A stretch of DNA of 64,000 nt from Ureibacillus yapensis (lineage in GTDB: Bacteria > Bacillota > Bacilli > Bacillales_A > Planococcaceae): positions 186,001-250,000 of the forward strand of contig NZ_QWEI01000002.1 of NCBI RefSeq assembly GCF_003515775.1, written 5' to 3'. Shown in pieces: positions 55,031-62,076 of the stretch. The position numbers and the translations under genes are program-made. The notes under the pieces are model-generated. The model saw only the letters and a program-made list of their open reading frames with translations. It had not been told where the DNA came from and made no database searches. The stretch's first letter is position 1. Each line of letters starts with the position of its first letter.

Positions 55031-57073
55031 CTAATCTTCTTGGTATTGAATTTCTTTTTCCGAGTCAATCATATTTCTCACTTTTCTGATAATTGTTGAC
55101 GGATTCACTTCCAAAATTTTGGCCATTTTTCGATAGGATATATCTTGGCTGCTTACCAATTCGATGAGTTCTTTTTCCACCTCTACTACCGCTTGCTTTA
55201 ATGGGATGACTCTATTTACGTTCACTAGTTTTTTTAAGGCCGTCTTACCGTTTGAAAGAAATAAAACCAACTGATCTTCGTCGATAATATTTTGAGGAAA
55301 GTTCACAATATACTGTTCTAGTATTTCATGGATTTCCTGAAGGTTTCTATTCCATTTACGACTTGTCAAAAACTCTAAGGCATTCTCAGTAATCGTAATC
55401 TTGCAATGATATTTTTCTTTCAGCTTTTCAATAAAATATCCTATAATAATTCCTACATCGAAAGAACGCCCTTCCAAAAGCGGTATATGAAGGATAATTG
55501 CATTTAATAGATAATAGAGCCTTTCACTAAAAGCATTTGGTCCTTCAAATGAGAGTTCCTTGCTTATTGAGGCCATTAATCGCACGTCACTTACATTTTT
55601 GTGCTGGGATTTTGTCCGGGCCTGTTCAAAGAGCAGATTAGCTAATTGTTCTTGCAGATCCAGTGGTAAATAATCTATATTTTTAAAATACAAAGTTCCC
55701 CCAGAAGCAGCTTGGAAAAGATGCTGTGAAAGGTTGCCTTGCTTGTAGAACATTCGACGTAACTCCATGTGGCTTTTTCCAAAACAATCGATTTCAATCA
55801 ATGGAGCATCCTTGCGTTCACTTTCAAACACAATCTGTTTTGCTGCCGCTGAACGGCCTGTGCCCATTTCTCCTTTAATCAGCACTGGGGCACTAACCTT
55901 GGCAATCTTTTCGATTTTTTTTGCCAGTTCTTTCATTTCTTCACTTTCAGCTATAAACGGGGATTTGCAAGTGTTTTCAAAGAGGCATTTATGTGTTTCA
56001 AGTATTTGTTGAGTGATAGCTTCTTGTTCTTTTTCCTTCGTAATTTCAATCGACCTGGCAATTATGCTCTTTAAGGAGCCTTCTTCTTTGATGGATGTAA
56101 ATTGAAATCTATAAAATTTCCCTTTCCCCGTCTTTATTTCTATTTCATGCCATGAATACTGATTTTGAAAAACATCTTGAATCGCTTGAAATAACTGCAT
56201 TCTTTGTTTCATGTCATTGATAATCGAAAGATATAATTGGTGAAATTGACGGTTTTGGCGAATGATATTACCTTGTACATCGATGATCGCGATGCCATGG
56301 TTGCTATGTTCCATCAATACTTCATTTTCTTTTACTAAATGTTTTACGGTCTCTAATTCAGTCGATAGCATTTCCATTTTGGAAATATCGGTAAAAACCC
56401 CGACTGCTCCTACAAGTCGTTTACCGTCATAAATCGGTTCGCGATAGGAGACATACCACCATTTTCTAACTTTATACTTTTCTACATGTCCCTGACCCGT
56501 TTGCAATACGCGCAATAAGCCATCCGGCGGAACAACATCGGTAATAAATTGTCCCAATGCTTTTTCTTTTCGCACACCGGCCAGTCTTTCTGCAGCCGGG
56601 TTGATCATCGTGATGATTCCTTCAATATTGACGGCAATTATACCGCTTGGTACTGCATTAAACATGGTTTTAAAATGATGCAATTCGTATTGCTGCTTTT
56701 TAGAAACAGCATTTAAAATCCCTTCCTGATCAATTACGCCAACTATTTTACTGTCCCTTTTAACAATATAGAGATCGCTTTCATTCATGACTGAAAGCTT
56801 GTCTGTTTCATCTTCAAGAATAAACTTAAAATTTTTATTTAACTTTTTTATAAAAGAAGAGAGCGATTCAATATCTTCTATATGTTCAAATCCAACGTGA
56901 TGACAATAATGCAATAATTGCTTGTTGGTAAAAAAGCCGATGATATTTTCAAACCGATCCATGATCAGCCCATAGTCATAATCGTTTTTGACAAAGTCGT
57001 TAATCAGCGTGGGCAATGAATAATTGGGTGATTCATAAATGCCTACTTTTTGATACTGCAATAAATGATTCAT
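55031..57073 (-). CDS. Degenerate NtrC/TyrR-like regulator with CBS-like, PAS and AAA+ domains
   Basis: 680 residues. About 1-125 is a pair of weak CBS-like repeats, then two PAS domains (about 130-230 and 250-345), an AAA+ core (about 370-600) and a C-terminal helix-turn-helix (SYRKMAKILEVNPSTIIRKV). The core lacks the GAFTGA loop needed to touch sigma-54. Walker A reads GEMGTGRS (Lys replaced by Arg) and Walker B reads GGTLYFKNID (DE replaced by KN). It is thus unlikely to be an ATP-driven sigma-54 activator and is more like a TyrR-type regulator. The ATG at 57073 has GGAGG six bases upstream. First gene of the acyl-CoA operon. Confidence 0.82.
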   Translation of the reverse strand: MNHLLQYQKVGIYESPNYSLPTLINDFVKNDYDYGLIMDRFENIIGFFTNKQLLHYCHHVGFEHIEDIESLSSFIKKLNKNFKFILEDETDKLSVMNESDLYIVKRDSKIVGVIDQEGILNAVSKKQQYELHHFKTMFNAVPSGIIAVNIEGIITMINPAAERLAGVRKEKALGQFITDVVPPDGLLRVLQTGQGHVEKYKVRKWWYVSYREPIYDGKRLVGAVGVFTDISKMEMLSTELETVKHLVKENEVLMEHSNHGIAIIDVQGNIIRQNRQFHQLYLSIINDMKQRMQLFQAIQDVFQNQYSWHEIEIKTGKGKFYRFQFTSIKEEGSLKSIIARSIEITKEKEQEAITQQILETHKCLFENTCKSPFIAESEEMKELAKKIEKIAKVSAPVLIKGEMGTGRSAAAKQIVFESERKDAPLIEIDCFGKSHMELRRMFYKQGNLSQHLFQAASGGTLYFKNIDYLPLDLQEQLANLLFEQARTKSQHKNVSDVRLMASISKELSFEGPNAFSERLYYLLNAIILHIPLLEGRSFDVGIIIGYFIEKLKEKYHCKITITENALEFLTSRKWNRNLQEIHEILEQYIVNFPQNIIDEDQLVLFLSNGKTALKKLVNVNRVIPLKQAVVEVEKELIELVSSQDISYRKMAKILEVNPSTIIRKVRNMIDSEKEIQYQED

Positions 57074-57089
57074 ATTGATCCTCCCTTCA

Positions 57090-57109
57090 CTGTTGTTCAG
57101 ATGCAACAC
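57090..57109. promoter_or_regulatory. Dyad site adjacent to the regulator start
   Basis: CTGTTGTTCAGATGCAACAC, matching the second copy at 57260-57279 in all positions except four central ones and one outer base. It lies 17 bases upstream of the start codon, close to the ribosome site. Probable operator for the regulator itself. Confidence 0.55.
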
Positions 57110-57362
57110 TTGGAACTATTTGAAATGTTGTATATATTTGGTTCACTCTGTTTTCCCTACAGTATCACAAAGTATTCTATGTATCAATTATTCTTATTTA
57201 TGCTTTCTTTATCTTAAAACGAGTAATTTGGACAAGAAATTTTAGATGAAAAATAATAAGTGTTGTTTCTTTGCAACACCTTTTCATAGATTCTGATTCC
57301 AACTCTTATATAAAGGTTAGAATTCAGTAAAAGTGTATTTGTAAAATAATTTAATTTCCATA
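57110..57362. promoter_or_regulatory. Leader of the acyl-CoA operon
   Basis: No gene in this stretch. It carries the second dyad (57260-57279) and AT-rich DNA. No clear sigma-54 (GG-N10-GC) promoter was found; the SigA promoter is not certain. Confidence 0.4.
57260..57279. promoter_or_regulatory. Upstream dyad, second copy
   Basis: GTGTTGTTTCTTTGCAACAC: GTGTTG and CAACAC arms 8 bases apart. It resembles the site at 57090-57109; consensus TGTTGTT-N4-TGCAACAC. Confidence 0.55.
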
Positions 57363-57396
57363 AAAAATTGGGCAACTCTTTTTCCAGTTACCCAAC
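57363..57396 (-). terminator. Terminator of the small gene at 57409
   Basis: Stem TTGGGCAACT / AGTTACCCAA with one mismatch; T-run on the minus strand. Confidence 0.8.
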
Positions 57397-57408
57397 AAGT
57401 TAATAATA

Positions 57409-57624
57409 TTAATTTAGCAATTCCTTCTCGCTGCTTGGAAATATATAAATCCCTTGGATTTGTTCATAAGTGTAATATTTTTGGATAAACCTTGCTTGAA
57501 ACAAATATTCCATTAAACAGATTTCATCCTCATCTGCCTTACACAATACCCCAGAGACACTAAGTCCGTTTTTAAGCGCCACGCCAATCGGCTGACCAAT
57601 TAAAAGTTTGATTTTATCAAGCAT
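57409..57624 (-). CDS. Small protein, possible Sm-like fold
   Basis: 71 residues: IGQPIGVALKNGLSVSGVLC, then a conserved-looking acidic turn (ADEDEICLMEYLF) and YTYEQIQGIYIFP. A strand-turn-strand pattern with VSGVL and IQGIYIF resembles short Sm/Hfq-like barrels, but I cannot name a family. AAGGAGG precedes the ATG. A single gene with its own terminator, so likely real. Confidence 0.55.
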   Translation of the reverse strand: MLDKIKLLIGQPIGVALKNGLSVSGVLCKADEDEICLMEYLFQARFIQKYYTYEQIQGIYIFPSSEKELLN

Positions 57625-57698
57625 CGATTAGCACCCTCCTTCTTCTACTGTATGAGGAAAAAGGCTAGCTTGCTATGCACTTGTCATATATAAAGCAA

Positions 57699-57737
57699 CC
57701 GAAAAAAGCAATCCCGTTCAATAGGTGAACGAGATTG
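57699..57737 (-). terminator. Terminator of the 77-residue protein gene
   Basis: Stem GCAATCCCGTTCA / TGAACGAGATTGC with one mismatch; T-run on the minus strand. Confidence 0.82.
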
Positions 57738-57741
57738 CCGC

Positions 57742-57975
57742 TTACTCTTTTTTGGTTCCCCTCATCAATTTCTCAAATCGCTGCATTTCCGGGTCTTCCT
57801 TGGGTGTATAGTTATATGGATTTTTTTCCGCTCCAAATTCCACGCTTGGTTTCGCTTCGATAAAAATACCGGCTTTAGAACTTGCCGATGCAGTTGGATC
57901 ATTAATGATGCTTTCCCTGCGACCATCAAAATGCGGTGTCGCTTCAACGTGTTGAGTATCGTTATCTCTCGGCAT
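57742..57975 (-). CDS. Small hydrophilic protein of unknown function
   Basis: 77 residues, MPRDNDTQHVEATPHFDGRR at the N-terminus and MRGTKKE at the end. No membrane helix or signal. The ATG is preceded by GGAG eight bases upstream, and a strong terminator follows the stop. Composition is polar, with few hydrophobic residues, and no catalytic motif is seen. I do not recognise the family. Confidence 0.6.
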   Translation of the reverse strand: MPRDNDTQHVEATPHFDGRRESIINDPTASASSKAGIFIEAKPSVEFGAEKNPYNYTPKEDPEMQRFEKLMRGTKKE

Positions 57976-58075
57976 CTTCTCATCTCCTTTGCTGTTAATA
58001 TGTCAGCAAAAGCCTTACTTTATGCCAATAAATTTTATTTCCAATGCTAAAATGGAGTTATTTTCAAGAAATGCT

Positions 58076-58104
58076 TTGACTTTATCTTCAAAATAGGGTA
58101 AATT
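58076..58104 (+). promoter_or_regulatory. SigA-type promoter of guaC
   Basis: TTGACT (58076-58081), 17 bases, TAAATT (58099-58104), 64 bases before the start codon. No purine riboswitch was found in the leader. Confidence 0.6.
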
Positions 58105-58167
58105 ACCAAAGGACGAACAATTATGTTCAATTTTAAAAAAATATTCGTGATTTTGAGGTGTTCCTTT

Positions 58168-59151
58168 ATGGATAACGTATTTGATTATGAAGATATTCAG
58201 CTGATTCCTAATAAATGTATCGTCAATAGCCGTTCTGAATGCGATACTTCTGTTGTGCTTGGCGGCCACACATTCAAGTTGCCTGTAGTTCCTGCGAATA
58301 TGCAGACGATTATCGATGAAACCGTTGCCATTAAATTGGCGGAAAACGGCTACTTTTATATTATGCACCGATTCAATCCGGAAACTCGTGCAGACTTTAT
58401 TAAAGATATGCATTCCCGCCAATTAATTGCATCGATTTCTGTTGGCGTAAAACCTGAAGAATATGAATTCATTGAACAACTTGCGAATGAGAAGCTTATT
58501 CCGGAATTTATCACGATCGATATTGCCCATGGTCATTCAAATGCCGTGATTGCCATGGTTAAACATATTAAATCACATTTACCAGAAAGCTTTGTTATTG
58601 CAGGAAATGTGGGCACTCCTGAAGCTGTCCGCGAGCTTGAAAACGCTGGAGCCGATGCGACAAAAGTTGGGATCGGTCCTGGTAAAGTTTGCATTACGAA
58701 GATTAAAACAGGCTTTGGTACCGGCGGTTGGCAATTAGCAGCACTTCGTTGGTGTGCAAAAGCCGCCACTAAGCCGATTATTGCGGATGGCGGTATTCGT
58801 ACGCATGGCGATATTGCCAAGTCTGTACGTTTTGGGGCTTCAATGGTGATGATTGGCTCATTATTTGCTGGTCATGAAGAGTCACCGGGCCAAACAGTTG
58901 AAAAAGATGGGAAATTGTTCAAAGAATATTTTGGTTCGGCTTCCGAATTCCAAAAAGGCGAAAAGAAAAACGTCGAAGGCAAAAAAATGTATGTCGAGTA
59001 TAAAGGAAGCCTGAAGGATACGTTGATAGAAATGGAACAAGATCTGCAATCTTCCATCTCGTATGCGGGCGGCAACAAACTGGATGCCATTCGCACTGTC
59101 GACTATGTAATCGTGAAAAACTCCATTTTCAATGGCGATAAAGTTTATTAG
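58168..59151 (+). CDS. guaC: GMP reductase
   Basis: 327 residues, IMPDH/GMPR barrel. It converts GMP to IMP with NADPH. The start [16 protein letters not shown] and the catalytic-loop Cys in [19 protein letters not shown] (kept as GPGKVCITK) are typical, as is [15 protein letters not shown]. There is no CBS insert, which distinguishes it from IMPDH. The ATG has GAGGTG seven bases upstream. Confidence 0.95.
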   Translation: MDNVFDYEDIQLIPNKCIVNSRSECDTSVVLGGHTFKLPVVPANMQTIIDETVAIKLAENGYFYIMHRFNPETRADFIKDMHSRQLIASISVGVKPEEYEFIEQLANEKLIPEFITIDIAHGHSNAVIAMVKHIKSHLPESFVIAGNVGTPEAVRELENAGADATKVGIGPGKVCITKIKTGFGTGGWQLAALRWCAKAATKPIIADGGIRTHGDIAKSVRFGASMVMIGSLFAGHEESPGQTVEKDGKLFKEYFGSASEFQKGEKKNVEGKKMYVEYKGSLKDTLIEMEQDLQSSISYAGGNKLDAIRTVDYVIVKNSIFNGDKVY

Positions 59152-59281
59152 AAAAGCGGAAGCGCCCCGTTTAGCCCCGACAAGCGCTGGAAGGCCCGAA
59201 TCGAAAGCATCTTTTCAGCTTTCGACCGAGGGACTGAAGCGACCTCGAGGGGCTGGGCGTTGCAGCTAGACATTATTCAAG
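59152..59281. repeat. Structured dispersed repeat of Bacillaceae type
   Basis: About 130 bases of GC-richer sequence after guaC with nested inverted repeats: CGCCC / GGGCG, AGCCCC / GGGGCT and TCGAAAGC / GCTTTCGA. It resembles a repeat (AAGCGGAAGCGCC ... GCAGCTAGAC) that I remember as common between genes in Bacillaceae. I cannot check copy number here. Confidence 0.6.
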
Positions 59282-59283
59282 GC

Positions 59284-59312
59284 AAGGAGCTCATATTTGA
59301 GCTCCTTTTTTC
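59284..59312. terminator. Bidirectional terminator after guaC and the repeat
   Basis: Perfect 10-bp stem AAGGAGCTCA / TGAGCTCCTT with a T-run. Confidence 0.85.
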
Positions 59313-59795
59313 CTAAATCGAATTTTCCACCAGCAGCTTATATTCTGCATACCATTTTTCCCACTCTTCTTCCGGAATAGGATTGTCTTCGCCATTTAGT
59401 GCCTTGCTAAAACGAATTAAACAAACATGCCACCCCGCCAAATCTTTTGCAGTATGGTCTGTGATCTTGGCAAGAGATTCTTTTAGGATCAGTTTTGAAC
59501 CACCTTCATTCTCGTGGACTTCAAACCTGACAGCCCCTTCTCCCCATTCAAATTCAAGAACTTGTCCCTCTTGATAATCGATAATTGTCATTTTCTCCAA
59601 TTTTTCCGATCCATCGTTATAATGAAAATTGATGTTTCCGCCTTTGCTTAAATCTGTAATTTCCAAGTGATCCATCCAAAATTTAAAATTTTCATTGCTA
59701 ATTAAAAAGCTCCATAGTTTTTCTTTTGATGTCCCGAATGGTCGTTCAAACTCTGCCGTATAGCCTGCATCGATTTTATCTATTTTTGCCAGCAC
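59313..59795 (-). CDS. AHSA1-like SRPBCC protein
   Basis: 160 residues beginning at a GTG with AAGGAGG eight bases upstream. The N-terminal part FERPFGTSKEKLWSFLI, FKFWMDHLEIT and the C-terminal KDLAGWHVCLIRFSKALNG are Aha1-type START-fold segments. It probably binds a small molecule or assists a protein; no target is known. It converges with guaC. Confidence 0.78.
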   Translation of the reverse strand: MLAKIDKIDAGYTAEFERPFGTSKEKLWSFLISNENFKFWMDHLEITDLSKGGNINFHYNDGSEKLEKMTIIDYQEGQVLEFEWGEGAVRFEVHENEGGSKLILKESLAKITDHTAKDLAGWHVCLIRFSKALNGEDNPIPEEEWEKWYAEYKLLVENSI

Positions 59796-59926
59796 CCAAA
59801 AACCCTCCTTATGAAATGAAACACTTTATTCTTCATTATACTATCAACAACACCAAGCAATATCAAAGAGAGTGACCAAAAAGAAAAATGAGACCATCCA
59901 ATTCGGCGGCCTCACTCTTCAATTTA

Positions 59927-60475
59927 TTAAAATAACGTAAAATTGGCTAATGGATAGATTCGAATTTTGGATTCACCCAATACAGAATCAACGGGTATCA
60001 GCCCAAAATGACGGCTGTCCGAGCTTCTTAATCGATTATCTCCCAAAACAAACAAATATCCTTCCGGTACAGTTTGATAGCTTGTAATTTCTTCCAGAGT
60101 AAAGTTCTGTGTTACCCGTTTTTGCAGCGGATTGTCAATTTCCCGATTCACGTATGGTTCTTCAAACTTTTCTCCATTTATGATCAACGTATCTTCTTGC
60201 ATTTCAACCGAATCGCCCGGCAATCCGATGACACGTTTAATATAATATTCTTCTTCGTATGGCGCCTCAAAGACGATTTGGTCAAAACGGTCGATTTCGC
60301 TTATTTTACTAACGATGATAACATCCTTACTCTCATATGTAGGCATCATGGAAGCACCTTTTACAACAAGAGGGGAAAATAAAAACTCGCGGCAAACAAA
60401 TGAAACGACAATACCAAACAGAATGGCGACGAGCCATGACATAAATTCACTCTTCGGTTTGGTTGTTTCTGTCAT
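59927..60475 (-). CDS. lepB: Signal peptidase I
   Basis: 182 residues. An N-terminal membrane helix (about 15-33) is followed by the catalytic Ser in VKGASMMPTY and the catalytic Lys in YYIKRVIGLPGD. The late motif FVLGDNRLRSSDSRHFG also fits. It cleaves signal peptides at the outer face of the membrane, as SipS-type enzymes do. The ATG at 60475 has GGGGGA six bases upstream. Confidence 0.95.
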   Translation of the reverse strand: MTETTKPKSEFMSWLVAILFGIVVSFVCREFLFSPLVVKGASMMPTYESKDVIIVSKISEIDRFDQIVFEAPYEEEYYIKRVIGLPGDSVEMQEDTLIINGEKFEEPYVNREIDNPLQKRVTQNFTLEEITSYQTVPEGYLFVLGDNRLRSSDSRHFGLIPVDSVLGESKIRIYPLANFTLF

Positions 60476-60552
60476 CAAAAATCCCCCTTTTTTTAAAATC
60501 GCAAAAATAGTTCCGTCTCTCTATTATAACGAAATATTTTAGAAAGTTATAT

Positions 60553-61341
60553 TTATTTTAATTCAATAGGATCCTTGAGGGCAATTAGTGTACGATTTTG
60601 CTCCAATCGAACAGATACAGGACGCTCATAAAAGCGGGATAATGTCTCTTCATTTAAAAGACTGACTGAATGCCCTTGGGCGAATGCTTCCCCGCTCTTT
60701 AATAATAGCGTATGCGTAAAACATGGAAGTATTTCCTCTACATGATGAGTTACATAAACCATCGTTGGACATTCTTTCTCTTTTGACAATTGATCGATTG
60801 TTTTTAACAACTCTTCTCTTGCAATCAAATCCAAACCGTTGCAGGGCTCATCCAGAATCAATAGCTTTGGTTCCGCCATTAATGCTCTGGCAATCAATAC
60901 GCGTTGGCGCTCTCCCTGAGATAGAACACCAAATTCAGCATCTTGCAGATGGTCACAACGGAGTAATTTCATCCTATTTTGTGCAAGTTCAACATCTGTT
61001 CTTTCTACTTCTTCCCATAGCCCAATGGAAGCAAACTTTCCGCTTAGCACCATACCCAGCACACTTTCGAAGGCTTGAAATTGGGCTTCAAGCGAGGAAC
61101 TGACAAACCCTATTTTTTTTCGCAAATCCGGAATATAGGTATTGCCAAAGACTTCTCCAAACACTTCCACCTCACCTGATATTGGATGAAGGTAGCCGTT
61201 TAATAGATTTAATAGCGTCGTTTTGCCAGAACCGTTCAAGCCTAAGATTGCCCAATGTTCTCCCTTCTTCACTTCCCAGTTTATGTTATTCAAAATGTCC
61301 TTGCCATTTTTTGCAACCGAAACATTGTGCAGCCTGATCAT
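60553..61341 (-). CDS. ABC transporter ATP-binding protein
   Basis: 262 residues. Walker A LGLNGSGKTTLLNLL near 35, the signature VLSQGERQRVLIARAL near 138 and Walker B KLLILDEPCNGLD near 157 are intact, with H-loop YVTHHVEEI. No permease gene is adjacent, so it may be a soluble or orphan ATPase such as YlmA. The start ATG at 61341 follows AAGGGG by nine bases. Confidence 0.88.
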   Translation of the reverse strand: MIRLHNVSVAKNGKDILNNINWEVKKGEHWAILGLNGSGKTTLLNLLNGYLHPISGEVEVFGEVFGNTYIPDLRKKIGFVSSSLEAQFQAFESVLGMVLSGKFASIGLWEEVERTDVELAQNRMKLLRCDHLQDAEFGVLSQGERQRVLIARALMAEPKLLILDEPCNGLDLIAREELLKTIDQLSKEKECPTMVYVTHHVEEILPCFTHTLLLKSGEAFAQGHSVSLLNEETLSRFYERPVSVRLEQNRTLIALKDPIELK

Positions 61342-61359
61342 TCCCAATTTCCCCTTCCC

Positions 61360-61932
61360 TTATCTATTCAATAACTCTTCCATGTGTTTTTTTGTTTCCG
61401 GCCACTCGTCGGAAGTAATACTATACATGACAGTATGTCTCGTTGTTCCATTTTTCCGGATCATGTGATTGCGAAGAATTCCTTCTTTTTTAGCCCCGAT
61501 CCGTTCGATGGCTTTTTGCGATCGGTGATTTTCATGATCCGTTTTAATCTGCACACGCTGCCAGCCCAAAACTTCAAAACAATACGTTAACAGCAAATAT
61601 TTGCAATTTGTATTAACCGCCGTTCGCCAATAATTTGGGGTTAACCATGTAAAGCCAATTTCCCCTCTTTTATGAGATTGCTGTATATCCATTAGCTTTG
61701 TTGCCCCAATGATTTCATTTGTTTGTTGATCAATGATGACAAATGGCATTTCAGTTCCTGTGTCTTTTAATTTTAAGCAGCTATCAACATATTTCTGTGC
61801 ATCTTCAAGTGTTTGTATTTCTATTGACATAAAAGTCCAAATATCGTTATGCCTTGCTGCTAAATAGATTTCTTCTACCTGTTCTTTTTCCATCGGTCGT
61901 AGTTTGACAAGCTCGTTTTCTAAAGCACCCAT
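61360..61932 (-). CDS. GNAT-family acetyltransferase (RimJ/RimL-like)
   Basis: 190 residues with the GNAT core: GEIGFTWLTPNYWRTAVNT near 110 and the acetyl-CoA region VQIKTDHENHRSQKAIERIGAKKEG near 136 (kept as NHRSQKAIERIGAKKEG). It fits the RimL/YdaF-type group that acetylates N-termini or antibiotics; the substrate is unknown. It is 18 bases upstream of the ABC gene on the same strand. Confidence 0.85.
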   Translation of the reverse strand: MGALENELVKLRPMEKEQVEEIYLAARHNDIWTFMSIEIQTLEDAQKYVDSCLKLKDTGTEMPFVIIDQQTNEIIGATKLMDIQQSHKRGEIGFTWLTPNYWRTAVNTNCKYLLLTYCFEVLGWQRVQIKTDHENHRSQKAIERIGAKKEGILRNHMIRKNGTTRHTVMYSITSDEWPETKKHMEELLNR

Positions 61933-62076
61933 ACATGACTTCCTTTTCTGTAAATATTTTGACTTTCATTCCTTTTCAAACTATTTCTTTTATTTTAATA
62001 CTTCTAGATTAAAACTGATAGATAAAATAAAAAGTTGTGTTGAAAGAATACTTTCAACGCAACTTAATATATACCT

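Noticed and set aside
57074-57408. A sigma-54 promoter for the catabolic operon
   Set aside because: No GG-N10-GC element was seen, and the regulator lacks the GAFTGA loop.
58015-58167. Purine riboswitch before guaC
   Set aside because: No G-box-like core or paired helices in the leader; a plain promoter explains the region.
58015-58422. A 135-codon minus-strand frame across the guaC promoter
   Set aside because: It lies over the guaC promoter and N-terminus; guaC has strong protein similarity and its own ribosome site.
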